Shown: positions 42,639 to 52,143 of the stretch, piece by piece
How positions within the stretch are numbered: position 1 is the stretch's first letter
How the letters are laid out: every line of letters starts with the position of its first letter
Translations under genes and position numbers: made by a program
The notes under the pieces: model-generated
What the model saw: only the letters and a program-made list of their open reading frames with translations
What the model was told of the DNA's origin: nothing
Databases searched by the model: none
NCBI RefSeq assembly: GCF_001622165.1
Contig: NZ_LVWG01000018.1
Location: 1 to 64,000, forward strand
DNA length: 64,000 nucleotides
Source of the DNA: Pelodictyon luteolum
GTDB taxonomy: Bacteria > Bacteroidota > Chlorobiia > Chlorobiales > Chlorobiaceae
Direction of reading: 5' to 3'

Positions 42639-44984
42639 TCATGAAGCAGTGTATGGAAGTTCGGTACGCACGTTCGTTCTGATCCTGCTGGTTTTGCAGT
42701 AGAGGGTAAGCGGCAGTTCGATGTCTTCAAGGGAGTGGACCAGCACCGACACCCGGTCGTGCAGTACCCTCACCTCAACCATCCGGTCGCGCCAACGGAC
42801 CGAGAAGGAGAGGCTCTCCCACTTTTTCGGAAGCCAGGGTTTCAAAACCAGCCGGTCCGACTTGATCGAAAACCCCCCGAATCCGGTGATGACCGTCTGC
42901 CAGGTTCCACCGACCGCGGCGGCATGGATACCGAGATCGGTATTTTTATGGAGGTTTTCAAGGTCGAACAGCGCCGTTTTCATGAAATAGCTGTAGGCCC
43001 GCTGGCGCCTGCCGGCCTGGATACCCATTATGGCGTGGATGCAGTGACTGAGCGATGACTTGTGCGCCGTGCGCTTTTCATAGAAATCGTAATTGACTTC
43101 GGTCTCTTTACGGCTGAATGCATGAGGAAAAAGCATGATCAACATCACCACGTCACCCTGCTTGATGAGACGGGTCGAAGCAATGTTGCGATACGTCACC
43201 CCGCGGGGCAGAACCGGGTGCCCTTCACGATCGAAGCGGTCGATCACATGGTCCTTCAGGGCGAAATAGCCGTCAAACTGCTCGATGACCCCTGTTTTCT
43301 GATCGCGCCTGAAGCCGAGCTTGCGGCTTATGCGCAGCCATGCAGCCGCTTCGGCATGGGTGAGGGAAAGACGTTCAGAAAGGGCTTCGAGCACTTCCGG
43401 CCGGGATTTGCCGACATGCTTGAACAACATGGCCGCAAGTTTGAGGTGCCATTTGACGAGCGCATTGGTATAGGCGTTGTTGTCGACATGCTCGTGGAAC
43501 TCATCGGGCCCGATGACGCAACGGATCTCGCATCGCTCCCCGCTGTCGATGACACGGGAAGCCCAGAATCGCGCCGTAAGGAAAACCATCTCCAGTCCGC
43601 AATCAACGAGGAACGCCTCGTCTCCTGTAACCCGGAAATACTTTTCCACACCGTATATCACATCAGAAACGATGTGATCCTCCTCTGCCCCGGTATAGAT
43701 GAACCGGATGGTCCGCTCCAGCTTGGAGGCAAAGCGCGGCGTCACATCAACACCGGTCGTTGCCGACTCCCATGCATATTTGGCCCCTGCGTACCCCAGC
43801 CTCCGGGCGTTTTCCCGGGCACCCGGCAGCGTATTGAACCGGTAGAGCAGCATGTTTCTGGCAATATCGGGAAAGTTGTAGATGAAGAACGGAAGGATGA
43901 AGATTTCCGTATCCCAGAACACGTGGCCGAGATAGCCCTCACTGCTGAGAAACTTCGCCCCGACGCCTCCTGGTGCCGGCGGACCGTTGATGAGAAGCTG
44001 GTAGATATTGTAGCGAAGGGCCCTCTGGGCGGCATCGTCGCCCTGTATCCGGACGTCGGCCTGCTGCCACCGTTCATCCCAGAGGCTCACATGGGAGCGG
44101 ATCTCCGCCTGTACGCCCTTGCGGACAAAGGCGCGAAGCCTGCAGATGGCGTCTTTCATCATGGCCTCCGGAGGCACTTCCCTGCCGGTAGTGACAACGG
44201 CAAGCTTTTCAAACAGGTATGGCTTTCCCCGCTCAACCTCAAGGGTGATTTCGCTGGTGAACTTCTCCCCGTAAATCCTCGGCTCCCATTTCAGATTCTG
44301 CCCCTGCGGTGAAACCAGCCGCCAGGAAGCCGCTTCGGCAATGCGCATAGCCTGCTCGCGGGTCTTCATCTCCAGATACATGAAGTTGCGTCCGCGCTCG
44401 ATTTTCTCGAGCTGGAGGTGCTTCAGCATTTCTTCAGGAAAGTAACCGCGGTTGCAGACATCGCCATTGAGCCCGCTTAACACACGGAGCGGACCGGAAA
44501 AATTTCTCGGGGTTATCCTGACCAGCATGCACCCGTAATGCTGGTTGTGCAGCATTACGAGGCGGAGGGTCTCAAGGGTGAGGATTTTTCCCGTAGGGTG
44601 GCGGAAGGTGGTCCTGCGGTGCAGCGCACCTTTTTTGAGGTCGAGGATCTGCTCATGCTGGATGGCGCGGGAGGTGGAGAGGCAGAACTTGTGACCCTCC
44701 GCCCAGAGCGACAGGTCGGTCCACATCGGGCACTTGACCAGTTCCTCCACATCAGCTTCAGACTTGTCGTACACACCGGAAATGTACATCCCTCCGGCAT
44801 GGCCGGGAGGCAGTTCTTCAAGGCTTCCCCGGATGTTGAGGTAGCCGTTGCCGAGGGTCAGGAGGGTCTCGTTGATGCGGATACTCTTTTGGCTCCGCCG
44901 GAATCCGCTCTTGCGCAGAAGCCACTCCTCATCAGAAAGCTCCAAAAGGCTGTCAGCCCAGGGTACTCTTGCATCCGCTCCCAT
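42639..44984 (-). CDS. Glycoside hydrolase family 65 phosphorylase
   Basis: This 781-residue GH65 enzyme has an N-terminal beta-sandwich and a (alpha/alpha)6 barrel with the catalytic glutamate in GPDEFHEH (E near residue 495). It also has the RIPHA-like loop GVDVTPRF and a C-terminal beta domain. GH65 enzymes are inverting phosphorylases of maltose, trehalose, kojibiose or nigerose, giving a glucose-1-phosphate. The GT4 partner next door suggests a trehalose- or glucosyl-glycerate-type disaccharide cycle, perhaps an osmolyte. GGGGAG precedes the ATG. The substrate is not certain. Confidence 0.88.
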   Translation of the reverse strand: MGADARVPWADSLLELSDEEWLLRKSGFRRSQKSIRINETLLTLGNGYLNIRGSLEELPPGHAGGMYISGVYDKSEADVEELVKCPMWTDLSLWAEGHKFCLSTSRAIQHEQILDLKKGALHRRTTFRHPTGKILTLETLRLVMLHNQHYGCMLVRITPRNFSGPLRVLSGLNGDVCNRGYFPEEMLKHLQLEKIERGRNFMYLEMKTREQAMRIAEAASWRLVSPQGQNLKWEPRIYGEKFTSEITLEVERGKPYLFEKLAVVTTGREVPPEAMMKDAICRLRAFVRKGVQAEIRSHVSLWDERWQQADVRIQGDDAAQRALRYNIYQLLINGPPAPGGVGAKFLSSEGYLGHVFWDTEIFILPFFIYNFPDIARNMLLYRFNTLPGARENARRLGYAGAKYAWESATTGVDVTPRFASKLERTIRFIYTGAEEDHIVSDVIYGVEKYFRVTGDEAFLVDCGLEMVFLTARFWASRVIDSGERCEIRCVIGPDEFHEHVDNNAYTNALVKWHLKLAAMLFKHVGKSRPEVLEALSERLSLTHAEAAAWLRISRKLGFRRDQKTGVIEQFDGYFALKDHVIDRFDREGHPVLPRGVTYRNIASTRLIKQGDVVMLIMLFPHAFSRKETEVNYDFYEKRTAHKSSLSHCIHAIMGIQAGRRQRAYSYFMKTALFDLENLHKNTDLGIHAAAVGGTWQTVITGFGGFSIKSDRLVLKPWLPKKWESLSFSVRWRDRMVEVRVLHDRVSVLVHSLEDIELPLTLYCKTSRIRTNVRTELPYTAS

Positions 44985-45325
44985 AACAATCTCCCCGGGA
45001 AATACTCCCGTTCCTACGTTTGCAATGGGGGGCTAATGGTAAAGCAAACAGCCATCCATTGAAAAACGTTCAACGGGCGCCCTGAAGAAAACGACCCGGG
45101 GACCCGATCGGCACAGGGCCCTGTAAGGGAAATTCGGAACAGAGCAAAAAAACTACTGCCCGGAAGGGCTGATTTCAGGGGTGCCGGTATGGGGATAACG
45201 CATTTTTTCTTATTATTTAAGAACACGGCCCCCCATAAAGGCGTCCGACGGATCCACCTTCAAGCCATCAAAGGATCCGGGGATTGCAAAAAGCCGTTTC
45301 ACCAATGCTTTAACCGCCACCTGTC
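44985..45325. other. 341-bp intergenic region between divergent genes
   Basis: No gene is seen. The right end holds the promoter region of the LRR gene (an AT-rich cttattattta stretch near 45210). A 12-bp perfect palindrome acagggccctgt lies at 45113-45124. Other than that the sequence looks unstructured; a second promoter for the GH65 gene is expected at the left end. Confidence 0.4.
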
Positions 45326-46528
45326 TTGGAGCAAAACACCTACAACCAATGCCCCGTCTGCAGCTTCCCCCTCACTGCCGACAGCGCCATCTGCCCCCGG
45401 TGCGGCAACGACATTCTCGAAGAGATCTCCTCGCTTGACCAGCAGGACAGGGAACGGCATAACCGTACCATAGAAGATAAAAAAGCCGAATGGTACACCC
45501 GTTGCCTGACCGACAAGCTCGCCAGCTTCCAGACCCCCGAAGAGGGCGCCCCGATAGATATAAAAGAGAACCGGGAGGCCCGCCATATCTGCTGCAGCCC
45601 CGATGAAGCAGAATTCCTTCGCACCATCACCCGCAGGGACCTGCTCCGCGATGGAGGACTGAGGAAAAAATGGTGGGAGTCACTGACCGCCGAGTGGAAA
45701 GACGTGGTCCGCCACACCCTGAAAGTGGTTCGGGACCCCGCTGACAATGAACTGCTCGCTTTTTTCGACACGACCCATCTGCGTTGCGACAACCGCAGGA
45801 TCCACGACCTCCTGCCGGTCGCCCCCCTCGAGAAGCTGCAGCAGCTTCGCTGCGACGAGTCCCCCATCGAATGCCTCGATCCCGTAGCCGGCCTCACGAA
45901 CCTGCAGCGTTTGTATGCCTTCGACTGCGATTTTTCTTCCCTCGAACCGCTCCGCGGACTGAAAACGCTGAAACTGCTCTGGATTTCAAGCACGAGGGTC
46001 ACATCGCTGGAACCGATACGCGACCTGGAAAACCTTGAGGAACTCTACTGCTCTGAAACCTCAATCTCCGACCTCTCTGCACTACGCAACCTCAAGGCCC
46101 TCGAAAAGCTCAGCTGCTACAAAACTGGGATTACCTCCATAGATGCGCTCTCGAGCCTTGAAAACCTCATAGAGCTCGGCATCAACCATTCGGCGGTCAA
46201 TGACATCACGGCACTCGCTGAACTCAAGAACCTCGAATACCTCCGCTGCAACAAAACCGCAATTGAAAGCATCGAACCGCTCCGCAATCTGCCGTTCCTT
46301 CGCGAACTCAGCATAGCAGCAACTCCGGTAAGCAGCATCGAGCCCCTTGAGATGCACAGCGAACTCGAAGAGCTTGACATTTCCTATACCCATGTGCACT
46401 CGATCGAGCCGATCATGGCCCATGAAAGCCTTGAGAAACTGGAACTGACTGCGGGCCGGATACCTGACATCGAGCTGGAGCGCTTTATTGAACTGCACCC
46501 CGACTGCGAGGTCATCCTGAAAAGCTGA
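45326..46528 (+). CDS. Zinc-ribbon and leucine-rich-repeat protein
   Basis: This 400-residue protein begins at a TTG, because a stop lies five codons upstream and there is no ATG in frame. Residues about 9-30 form a zinc ribbon (CPVC-x9-12-CPRC). A helical middle is followed by about eleven 22-residue leucine-rich repeats from residue 160 to the end (LxxLxxLxCxxTxIxSIExL pattern). The repeat type is that of internalin-like/SDS22-like LRRs, which are usually protein-binding scaffolds. No signal peptide or membrane segment is visible, so it is cytoplasmic. No function is known. Confidence 0.75.
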   Translation: MEQNTYNQCPVCSFPLTADSAICPRCGNDILEEISSLDQQDRERHNRTIEDKKAEWYTRCLTDKLASFQTPEEGAPIDIKENREARHICCSPDEAEFLRTITRRDLLRDGGLRKKWWESLTAEWKDVVRHTLKVVRDPADNELLAFFDTTHLRCDNRRIHDLLPVAPLEKLQQLRCDESPIECLDPVAGLTNLQRLYAFDCDFSSLEPLRGLKTLKLLWISSTRVTSLEPIRDLENLEELYCSETSISDLSALRNLKALEKLSCYKTGITSIDALSSLENLIELGINHSAVNDITALAELKNLEYLRCNKTAIESIEPLRNLPFLRELSIAATPVSSIEPLEMHSELEELDISYTHVHSIEPIMAHESLEKLELTAGRIPDIELERFIELHPDCEVILKS

Positions 46529-46555
46529 CCGGAAGAAGACGCGGGATACACTCCT

Positions 46556-46580
46556 CCCCCCCCCCACCACACACACAAAC
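46556..46580. repeat. C10 tract followed by CA-rich simple repeat
   Basis: Ten C residues at 46556-46565 are followed by a CA-rich stretch to about 46580. It lies 28-52 bp after the stop of the LRR gene and is a slippage-prone tract. Confidence 0.7.
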
Positions 46581-46582
46581 GC

Positions 46583-46610
46583 ATAATGGCGGCCCGATGG
46601 CCGCCATTAT
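46583..46610. terminator. 12-bp perfect hairpin between convergent genes
   Basis: The stem ataatggcggcc / ggccgccattat (12 bp, 4-nt loop cgat) lies between the LRR gene and oadB, which converge. There is no U-run on either side, so it may work as a bidirectional terminator or RNA-stabilising hairpin rather than a classical one. Confidence 0.6.
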
Positions 46611-46656
46611 GGCGTATTGCCTGTGCCTGCATGCGCCGGCACCATGGTCCTGAATG

Positions 46657-48207
46657 TTACATAAACACAGCGAGGAGGACACCCGCAGCAACAGCAGAGC
46701 CGATGACGCCGGACACGTTCGGCCCCATGGCATGCATCAGAAGGAAGTTGTGCGGATCAGACTCAAGGCCGACCTTGTTAGAGACACGGGCTGACATCGG
46801 CACAGCCGAGACACCGGCAGAACCGATAAGCGGATTGATCTTCTGCTTGAGGAAGAGGTTCATGAACCGCGCCATGAGGACACCGCCGGCAGTTCCGACA
46901 GCGAAGGCGATGAGGCCGAGAACGAGAATGCCGAGGGTCTCGATGTTCAGGAACTTCTCTGCAGAGAGCTTGCTGCCGACACCGAGTCCAAGGAAAATAG
47001 TGACGATGTTGATGAGGGCGTTCTGAGAGGTATCGCTGAGCCTGTCAACAACACCGCACTCGCGCATCAGGTTGCCGAACATGAGGAACCCGATAAGGGG
47101 AGCAGCCGAGGGCAACAGAAGTGCGCAGAGCAGGATTACGACAATCGGGAAAATGATCTTCTCCCTCTTCGATACATAACGGAGCTGGCTCATCTTGATC
47201 TTGCGCTCCGATTCGCTGGTCAGCATCTTCATGATCGGAGGCTGGATGATCGGCACAAGCGCCATATAAGAATAGGCGGCAACAGCAATGCTGCCGAGGA
47301 GCGCCGGGCTGAGACGGGAAGCCACAAAAATCGAGGTCGGACCGTCGGCGCCGCCGATGATGCCGATGGAAGCGGCATCCTTCATGGTGAAGTTGATACC
47401 CGGAACATACTGCGAGAGAACGAGTGCGCCGATAAGGGTCGTGAAAATACCAAGCTGCGCAGCACCGCCGAGCAGGGCGGTTTTCGGGTTGGCGATCATC
47501 GGGCCGAAATCGGTCATGGCGCCGACACCCATGAAGATGAGCAGCGGGAAGACACCGGTTTCGATGCCGACATGGAACACATAGTAAAGGATGCCGCCCT
47601 CATCATTGATATAGGCCAGCGGTATGTTCGAAAACACAGCGCCCATACCGATCGGAATGAGAAGCAGCGGCTCAAACCCTTTGGAAATGCCAAGGTAGAT
47701 GAGGAGAATGCCAACGCTGATCATAAGCAGCCGGCCGAGCCCTTCGGTCCAGGTCAGGTTGTTGTCGGTAACAAGGGCATAGATACCGGTACTCTCCATA
47801 AGGTTATTCATCACCATGCCGATCGACAGCCTCTCGTGGGTCACCTGGGATCCCTGGATGTTCACGAGGAGGTCTTCCTGGGAAATCCGGATGAGTTCAG
47901 TCCCGGCAGGAATCGGCGAGTACTTGTGATAGAGGGAATCGTTGATGTAGGTGATGTGGCCCGATACGCCGGCAGTCACCGTAATCTTGTTGTGGGCCTC
48001 GTCGGAGAAGAGGGCGAGAAAATCTCCCTGCTTTATTTCGTCACCAACCTTCAGGTTCCGGCTGTCGCGTATCGGAACCTTCACCAGCTCAAGGCTGTCT
48101 GGAACCTGAAGTGTCACCGAATTGCCTTCGGTCTGGAAAAAAGTCTGGGAAAACCCTGCCGTACTGAAGAGCAGCAGGGAAAACACGACTAACAGTAATT
48201 TGCGCAT
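46657..48207 (-). CDS. oadB: Na+-transporting decarboxylase beta subunit with extra N-terminal domain
   Basis: This 516-residue protein has about 386 C-terminal residues that are the OadB/GcdB membrane core ([19 protein letters not shown], and a conserved C-terminal [15 protein letters not shown]). Canonical OadB begins near residue 130 here. The first 20 residues are a signal peptide. Residues 35-110 look like a barrel-sandwich (biotinyl/lipoyl-type) hairpin ([24 protein letters not shown]...GTELIRIS). The modification tetrapeptide AMKM is replaced by AHNKI. The domain would lie in the periplasm. This fusion is not the usual OadB; its role is unknown. Confidence 0.88.
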   Translation of the reverse strand: MRKLLLVVFSLLLFSTAGFSQTFFQTEGNSVTLQVPDSLELVKVPIRDSRNLKVGDEIKQGDFLALFSDEAHNKITVTAGVSGHITYINDSLYHKYSPIPAGTELIRISQEDLLVNIQGSQVTHERLSIGMVMNNLMESTGIYALVTDNNLTWTEGLGRLLMISVGILLIYLGISKGFEPLLLIPIGMGAVFSNIPLAYINDEGGILYYVFHVGIETGVFPLLIFMGVGAMTDFGPMIANPKTALLGGAAQLGIFTTLIGALVLSQYVPGINFTMKDAASIGIIGGADGPTSIFVASRLSPALLGSIAVAAYSYMALVPIIQPPIMKMLTSESERKIKMSQLRYVSKREKIIFPIVVILLCALLLPSAAPLIGFLMFGNLMRECGVVDRLSDTSQNALINIVTIFLGLGVGSKLSAEKFLNIETLGILVLGLIAFAVGTAGGVLMARFMNLFLKQKINPLIGSAGVSAVPMSARVSNKVGLESDPHNFLLMHAMGPNVSGVIGSAVAAGVLLAVFM

Positions 48208-48301
48208 AGTTGTGGTTTGAAACCTATGAATTTTTCAGGGTTGCCCTCCATCCCTCCAGACTGAGGGCCGAAAGGATAGGGGGCGTGTCACTCTGGTTTT
48301 A

Positions 48302-50149
48302 TCAGGCGATGTATACGAGCACGTCGCCGGTAGCCACCGTATCGCCGACGGCGACATCGATGGAGACGACCTTTCCGGCCCTCGGCGACTTGACGGGAGA
48401 TTCCATCTTCATGGCCTCGATGATGGCGATCTCATCACCCTCGGCAACCGTGTCACCGACTTCGACGGAGATTGCCATGACGGTTCCGGGAAGCGAGGTT
48501 TCAACAGGAACACCATCACCTGAAGAAGGAACGGCTGCAGGTGCTGCTTCTGCGACAGGTTTCACGGCGCCGGTTCCATCGGCAACCGAAACATTGAAGG
48601 ACTTGCCGTCCACGGTAACGATATAGTTTGACATACAGGATTTCTGAGGTTTGACGATGAGTTCATTAAGACGCTGATTCACATTCTTCGGTTCGGCCGT
48701 GCCCTGCTTTTTTGCCACCTTTGCAGCCATTTCAGCCTCAACATCAGCTTTGTAGCGGATGCCGAGCGGCTTGTCGCCCTGGAGGAACGAAATCCCTTTT
48801 GCGCCGCATGTTGCAGCGATGAAGATGTTCTCTTCGGTGACGGGAACGCCTGCTTTCTCAAGCAGCGAACGGTTGTAGGCAATGCCGAGCTCGGGGTTGC
48901 GGTCATTGATGTCGTGCACATCCTCTTTCGTCGGCTGAAGTCCGAGCTGTTCGGATGCGAGCCGCACCACTTCCGGATCAGGCTCTGCAGGGGTGTTGCC
49001 GAAATAGCCGAGCACCATCTTGCCGTAGCTGTCGGTGATCTTCGTCCAGGGGCCCTGCACGGTGTTTGCGAAAGCCTGCTGGAAATAGAACTGGGAAACC
49101 GGGGTGACGGACGAGCCGAACCCGCCCTTGGCAACCACCTCACGCATGTTGCGGATGACCTCCGGGAACAGGTGCAGGGTGTTGTTGTCGCGCATCATCT
49201 GGGTGTTGGCCGTAAGCGCGCCACCGGGCATCGGCGAGAACGGGATGACGGGGTTTACCTCCTTGGCTTCCGGCGGCATGTAGTACTTCTCCATCCGTTC
49301 AGCAAAGAGCGCCTCGACCTCGATGTACTTCTCGGGATCGATGTCGAGGGTATAGTCGGTGCCGCGCAGGCGGTGCCACATGGTAAGGATGTCGACCTCG
49401 GCCGTGCCTCCGCTGACGGGGGCCATGGCAAGGTCGATGATGTCCGCTCCGCCTTCTATTGCAGCGAAGTTGCAGGCAACACCCATACCGGCGGTGTCAT
49501 GGGTGTGGAACTCGATGATGGTACCCTCTGGGAGCATCGCGCGTGCGCCCTTGATTGATTCATACACCACCGTCGGGGTCGTCACGCCCGAAGCGTCCTT
49601 GAAGGCGACGCTGTCGAACGGAATACCGGCGTCAAGGATCTCACGAAGCTTGTCGAGGTAGAACTTCGGGGTGTGGCAGTAGCTCTCCTTGAGTCCGGGA
49701 GGCAGGCCCATGAGGGCAATGACAACCTGATGCTTGAGACCGGCATTGTGGATGCACTGGCCGGAGTAGGCGATATTGCGCACGTCCATCAGGGCATCGA
49801 AGTTGCGGATGGTGGTGATGCCGTGCTTCTTGAACATCCTTGCATGCAGGTCGATGATGTCGCGCGACTGCGATACCAGACCGACGACATTCGCACCCCT
49901 TGAAAGGGTCTGGAGGTTGATGTCGGGTCCGACAACCCTGCGGGCTGCATCCATCATCTCGAAGGCATCCTCCTGGCAGTAGAAGTACAGGCTCTGGAAC
50001 CGGGCGCCTCCACCGATCTCGAAATTATCCGTCCCGGCTGCAACGGCAGCCTCGAGAGCGGGGATGAAATCCTCAGTCTTCACCCGTGCGCCGTAACAGG
50101 ACTGGAACCCGTCACGGAATGAAACATCCATAAACCGTATTCTTTTCAT
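48302..50149 (-). CDS. oadA: Biotin-dependent oxaloacetate decarboxylase / pyruvate carboxylase B subunit
   Basis: This 615-residue protein has a carboxyltransferase TIM barrel with MDVSFRDGFQSCYGARV, a lysine in AFKDASG (the carbamylated lysine region) and metal motif HTHDTAG. A linker and a biotinyl domain with EAMKMES follow; the biotinylated lysine is near residue 581. The first motif differs from the canonical RDAHQS in having F for H. It transfers a carboxyl group between oxaloacetate/pyruvate and biotin. It is in the order fumarase-oadG-oadA-oadB, so a sodium-coupled C3/C4 step is likely. GAAGG lies before the ATG. Confidence 0.92.
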   Translation of the reverse strand: MKRIRFMDVSFRDGFQSCYGARVKTEDFIPALEAAVAAGTDNFEIGGGARFQSLYFYCQEDAFEMMDAARRVVGPDINLQTLSRGANVVGLVSQSRDIIDLHARMFKKHGITTIRNFDALMDVRNIAYSGQCIHNAGLKHQVVIALMGLPPGLKESYCHTPKFYLDKLREILDAGIPFDSVAFKDASGVTTPTVVYESIKGARAMLPEGTIIEFHTHDTAGMGVACNFAAIEGGADIIDLAMAPVSGGTAEVDILTMWHRLRGTDYTLDIDPEKYIEVEALFAERMEKYYMPPEAKEVNPVIPFSPMPGGALTANTQMMRDNNTLHLFPEVIRNMREVVAKGGFGSSVTPVSQFYFQQAFANTVQGPWTKITDSYGKMVLGYFGNTPAEPDPEVVRLASEQLGLQPTKEDVHDINDRNPELGIAYNRSLLEKAGVPVTEENIFIAATCGAKGISFLQGDKPLGIRYKADVEAEMAAKVAKKQGTAEPKNVNQRLNELIVKPQKSCMSNYIVTVDGKSFNVSVADGTGAVKPVAEAAPAAVPSSGDGVPVETSLPGTVMAISVEVGDTVAEGDEIAIIEAMKMESPVKSPRAGKVVSIDVAVGDTVATGDVLVYIA

Positions 50150-50226
50150 GTGCCTTCTTTGGTTTTATTGAGCTTTTTCAGTTCGTCGATACGCTGTCAT
50201 CTGCCATGGAATACCGGGGCCGTTCC

Positions 50227-50508
50227 TTATGCCTGCCGTGAGGCATGGGCATGGACTGCCGCGGTGATCACGGCCGTCATCCGGGCTGCATCGCCTGCGG
50301 TACCCATGGTGACGGCAGCTTTCTTCATGTCCTTTTCCTTCTTTTTCCGCCGCTTGGCCTCGACCTCGTCAAGGAGGCTCTTCTCTTCATTGAGCGCGTG
50401 GGTTCTGTACATATTAGAAAGAATCGAGATCATCATTATCATCAGCATGAGGAACACATACACGGTGAGCATACCCACCACCATGAGAATTACGCCGTCA
50501 AACGCCAT
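50227..50508 (-). CDS. oadG: OadG-type gamma subunit
   Basis: This 93-residue protein has one long N-terminal membrane helix (FDGVILMVVGMLTVYVFLMLM) and a charged coiled-coil region (EEKSLLDEVEAKRRKKKEKD). It matches the small membrane-anchoring gamma subunit that links the biotin-carrying OadA to membrane OadB. A short alanine-rich C-terminus follows. It lies between fumarase and oadA, 70 and 77 bp from each. Length and topology, more than residue identity, support the call. Confidence 0.8.
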   Translation of the reverse strand: MAFDGVILMVVGMLTVYVFLMLMIMMISILSNMYRTHALNEEKSLLDEVEAKRRKKKEKDMKKAAVTMGTAGDAARMTAVITAAVHAHASRQA

Positions 50509-50578
50509 AGCTTCGATAGTTTATTGATTGTTAGAATAGAAAATGGAACCCCGTCAGTCCGGCACCAGCCTGTACGCC

Positions 50579-52102
50579 TTACCCTGCAGCCTCAAGAGCA
50601 CGCTTCGAATCATTCTCGATCTCACTGTGGAGGCTGTTTCCGTGTGCGTCCATGGTTACGATGGCCGGGAACCCTTCGACCTCGAAATGCCACATCGCTT
50701 CCGGCACGCCCATCTCCTCAAGCAGATCCACACCGGTGACCTTCTTGATGCACGCCGCATAGTACTGCGCTGCACCGCCGATTGCGTTCAGATAGACCGC
50801 CCCGTGCTCCTGGAGCCCCTGGAGGGTCTTCGGCCCCATACCCCCCTTGCCGATGATGGCACGCAGGCCAAGTTTCTTTATCACATCCGCCTGGTATGGC
50901 TCTTCACGGATCGAGGTTGTCGGGCCCGCAGCGTTGACAGCGTATGATCCGTCCTCATTTTTAAGGATGACCGGTCCGCAGTGATAAAGGACACCTCCGC
51001 ATGTATCGACTCCTTCGGGAAGGTCATGGTGCATGATGTAGTGATGGAACGCGTCCCTGCCGGTATGCATTTCGCCGTTGACGAGCACCACGTCGCCGAC
51101 CCTCAGCGAGCGTACCTCCTCTTCGGTGAGAGGGGCCTTCAGCACCACCTCTTTTCCGGTGAGAGGCATCCCCTCCCCTTTGGCCATGCGGGTGATTTCA
51201 TTTTCGTCACGGAACTGCCACTCTTTCACCGACCCGTCAACCGGATCGACAATGATGCCGAGACGGCGGTAGGCCCAGCAGTTGTAGGCAACAGACACGA
51301 AAAAGCTCGCCGGTACCCGGTGCGACTTGCCGATCTTGCAGCCAAGCAGGGTGGTCTTTCCGCCGAAGCCCATCGGGCCGATGCCGAACGTATTGGCCGA
51401 AGCCATGATGCTCTCTTCGAGGCCCTGCAGTTCAGGATCCGTATTGGTGTCATCGACCCGGCGGAACAGCTGCTTTTTGGCCAGCTCGTAGCCGCTGGTG
51501 CGGTCTCCCCCGACACCGACGCCGATGAAGCCCGGGCTGCAGCCCTGGCCCTGCGCCTGCCAGACCGAGTGAAGGATGCACTTGCGCACGCCGTCGATGT
51601 CGCGTGCAGCCCTGCCGAGTCCCGGAACCTCCATCGGAAGGGAGTACTGGATATTCTTGTTCTCGCAGCCGCCGCCCTTCAGAATGAGGCGCACTTCAAT
51701 GTCCTCTTTTTCCCAGGGCTCGAAATGGATGACGGGGACGTGGCAGCCGAGATTGTTGCCGGAATTCTTTCCGGTGATGGCGTCAACAGCGTTCGGGCGG
51801 AGTTTGCCGGTACGCGATGCCTCAGCGATGGCTTCTTCGATCTCCCGTTTCATAAAGAGCTGATCGACACCTTTCGGGGCGTGGATAAAGAAAGTCGGCA
51901 TGCCTGTGTCCTGGCATACCGGAGCAACCCGGTCGACCGCCATGTCGATGTTGAGCGAAATGGCCGACATGGAAAGCCCTGCCCTGGAATCGGGATCCTC
52001 TCTCTCTATAGCCGCAGCGATGGCACGGCGGACATCGCTCGGAAGGTTGGCGGAGGTCTCTGTGATCAGCGACAGTATCGAATTACGGAAGTTGGTCATC
52101 AT
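50579..52102 (-). CDS. Class I fumarate hydratase (alpha-beta fused)
   Basis: This 507-residue iron-sulfur fumarase has both class I halves in one chain. The three cluster cysteines are in APVCQDTG (about residue 63), GGGCENKN (about 145) and GQGCSPG (about 185). A C-terminal half with the AGPTTSIREEPYQ and GGMG motifs starts near 300. It interconverts fumarate and malate and is oxygen-sensitive, which fits an anaerobe running a reductive TCA cycle. The next genes on the strand encode OadG, OadA and OadB, so the operon covers malate/oxaloacetate/pyruvate chemistry. A UspA gene precedes it by 41 bp. Confidence 0.93.
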   Translation of the reverse strand: MMTNFRNSILSLITETSANLPSDVRRAIAAAIEREDPDSRAGLSMSAISLNIDMAVDRVAPVCQDTGMPTFFIHAPKGVDQLFMKREIEEAIAEASRTGKLRPNAVDAITGKNSGNNLGCHVPVIHFEPWEKEDIEVRLILKGGGCENKNIQYSLPMEVPGLGRAARDIDGVRKCILHSVWQAQGQGCSPGFIGVGVGGDRTSGYELAKKQLFRRVDDTNTDPELQGLEESIMASANTFGIGPMGFGGKTTLLGCKIGKSHRVPASFFVSVAYNCWAYRRLGIIVDPVDGSVKEWQFRDENEITRMAKGEGMPLTGKEVVLKAPLTEEEVRSLRVGDVVLVNGEMHTGRDAFHHYIMHHDLPEGVDTCGGVLYHCGPVILKNEDGSYAVNAAGPTTSIREEPYQADVIKKLGLRAIIGKGGMGPKTLQGLQEHGAVYLNAIGGAAQYYAACIKKVTGVDLLEEMGVPEAMWHFEVEGFPAIVTMDAHGNSLHSEIENDSKRALEAAG

Positions 52103-52143
52103 AACAAAACAGCTATGCGGTTCAATGAAATTTCTTCTGGCAC

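Noticed and set aside
43062-44312. 416-residue frame on the plus strand inside the GH65 gene
   Set aside because: It is antisense to a recognised GH65 enzyme with conserved catalytic motif, and shows no known domain.
45113-45124. 12-bp palindrome acagggccctgt as an operator
   Set aside because: A single GC-rich palindrome without a second copy or a nearby regulator is not enough.
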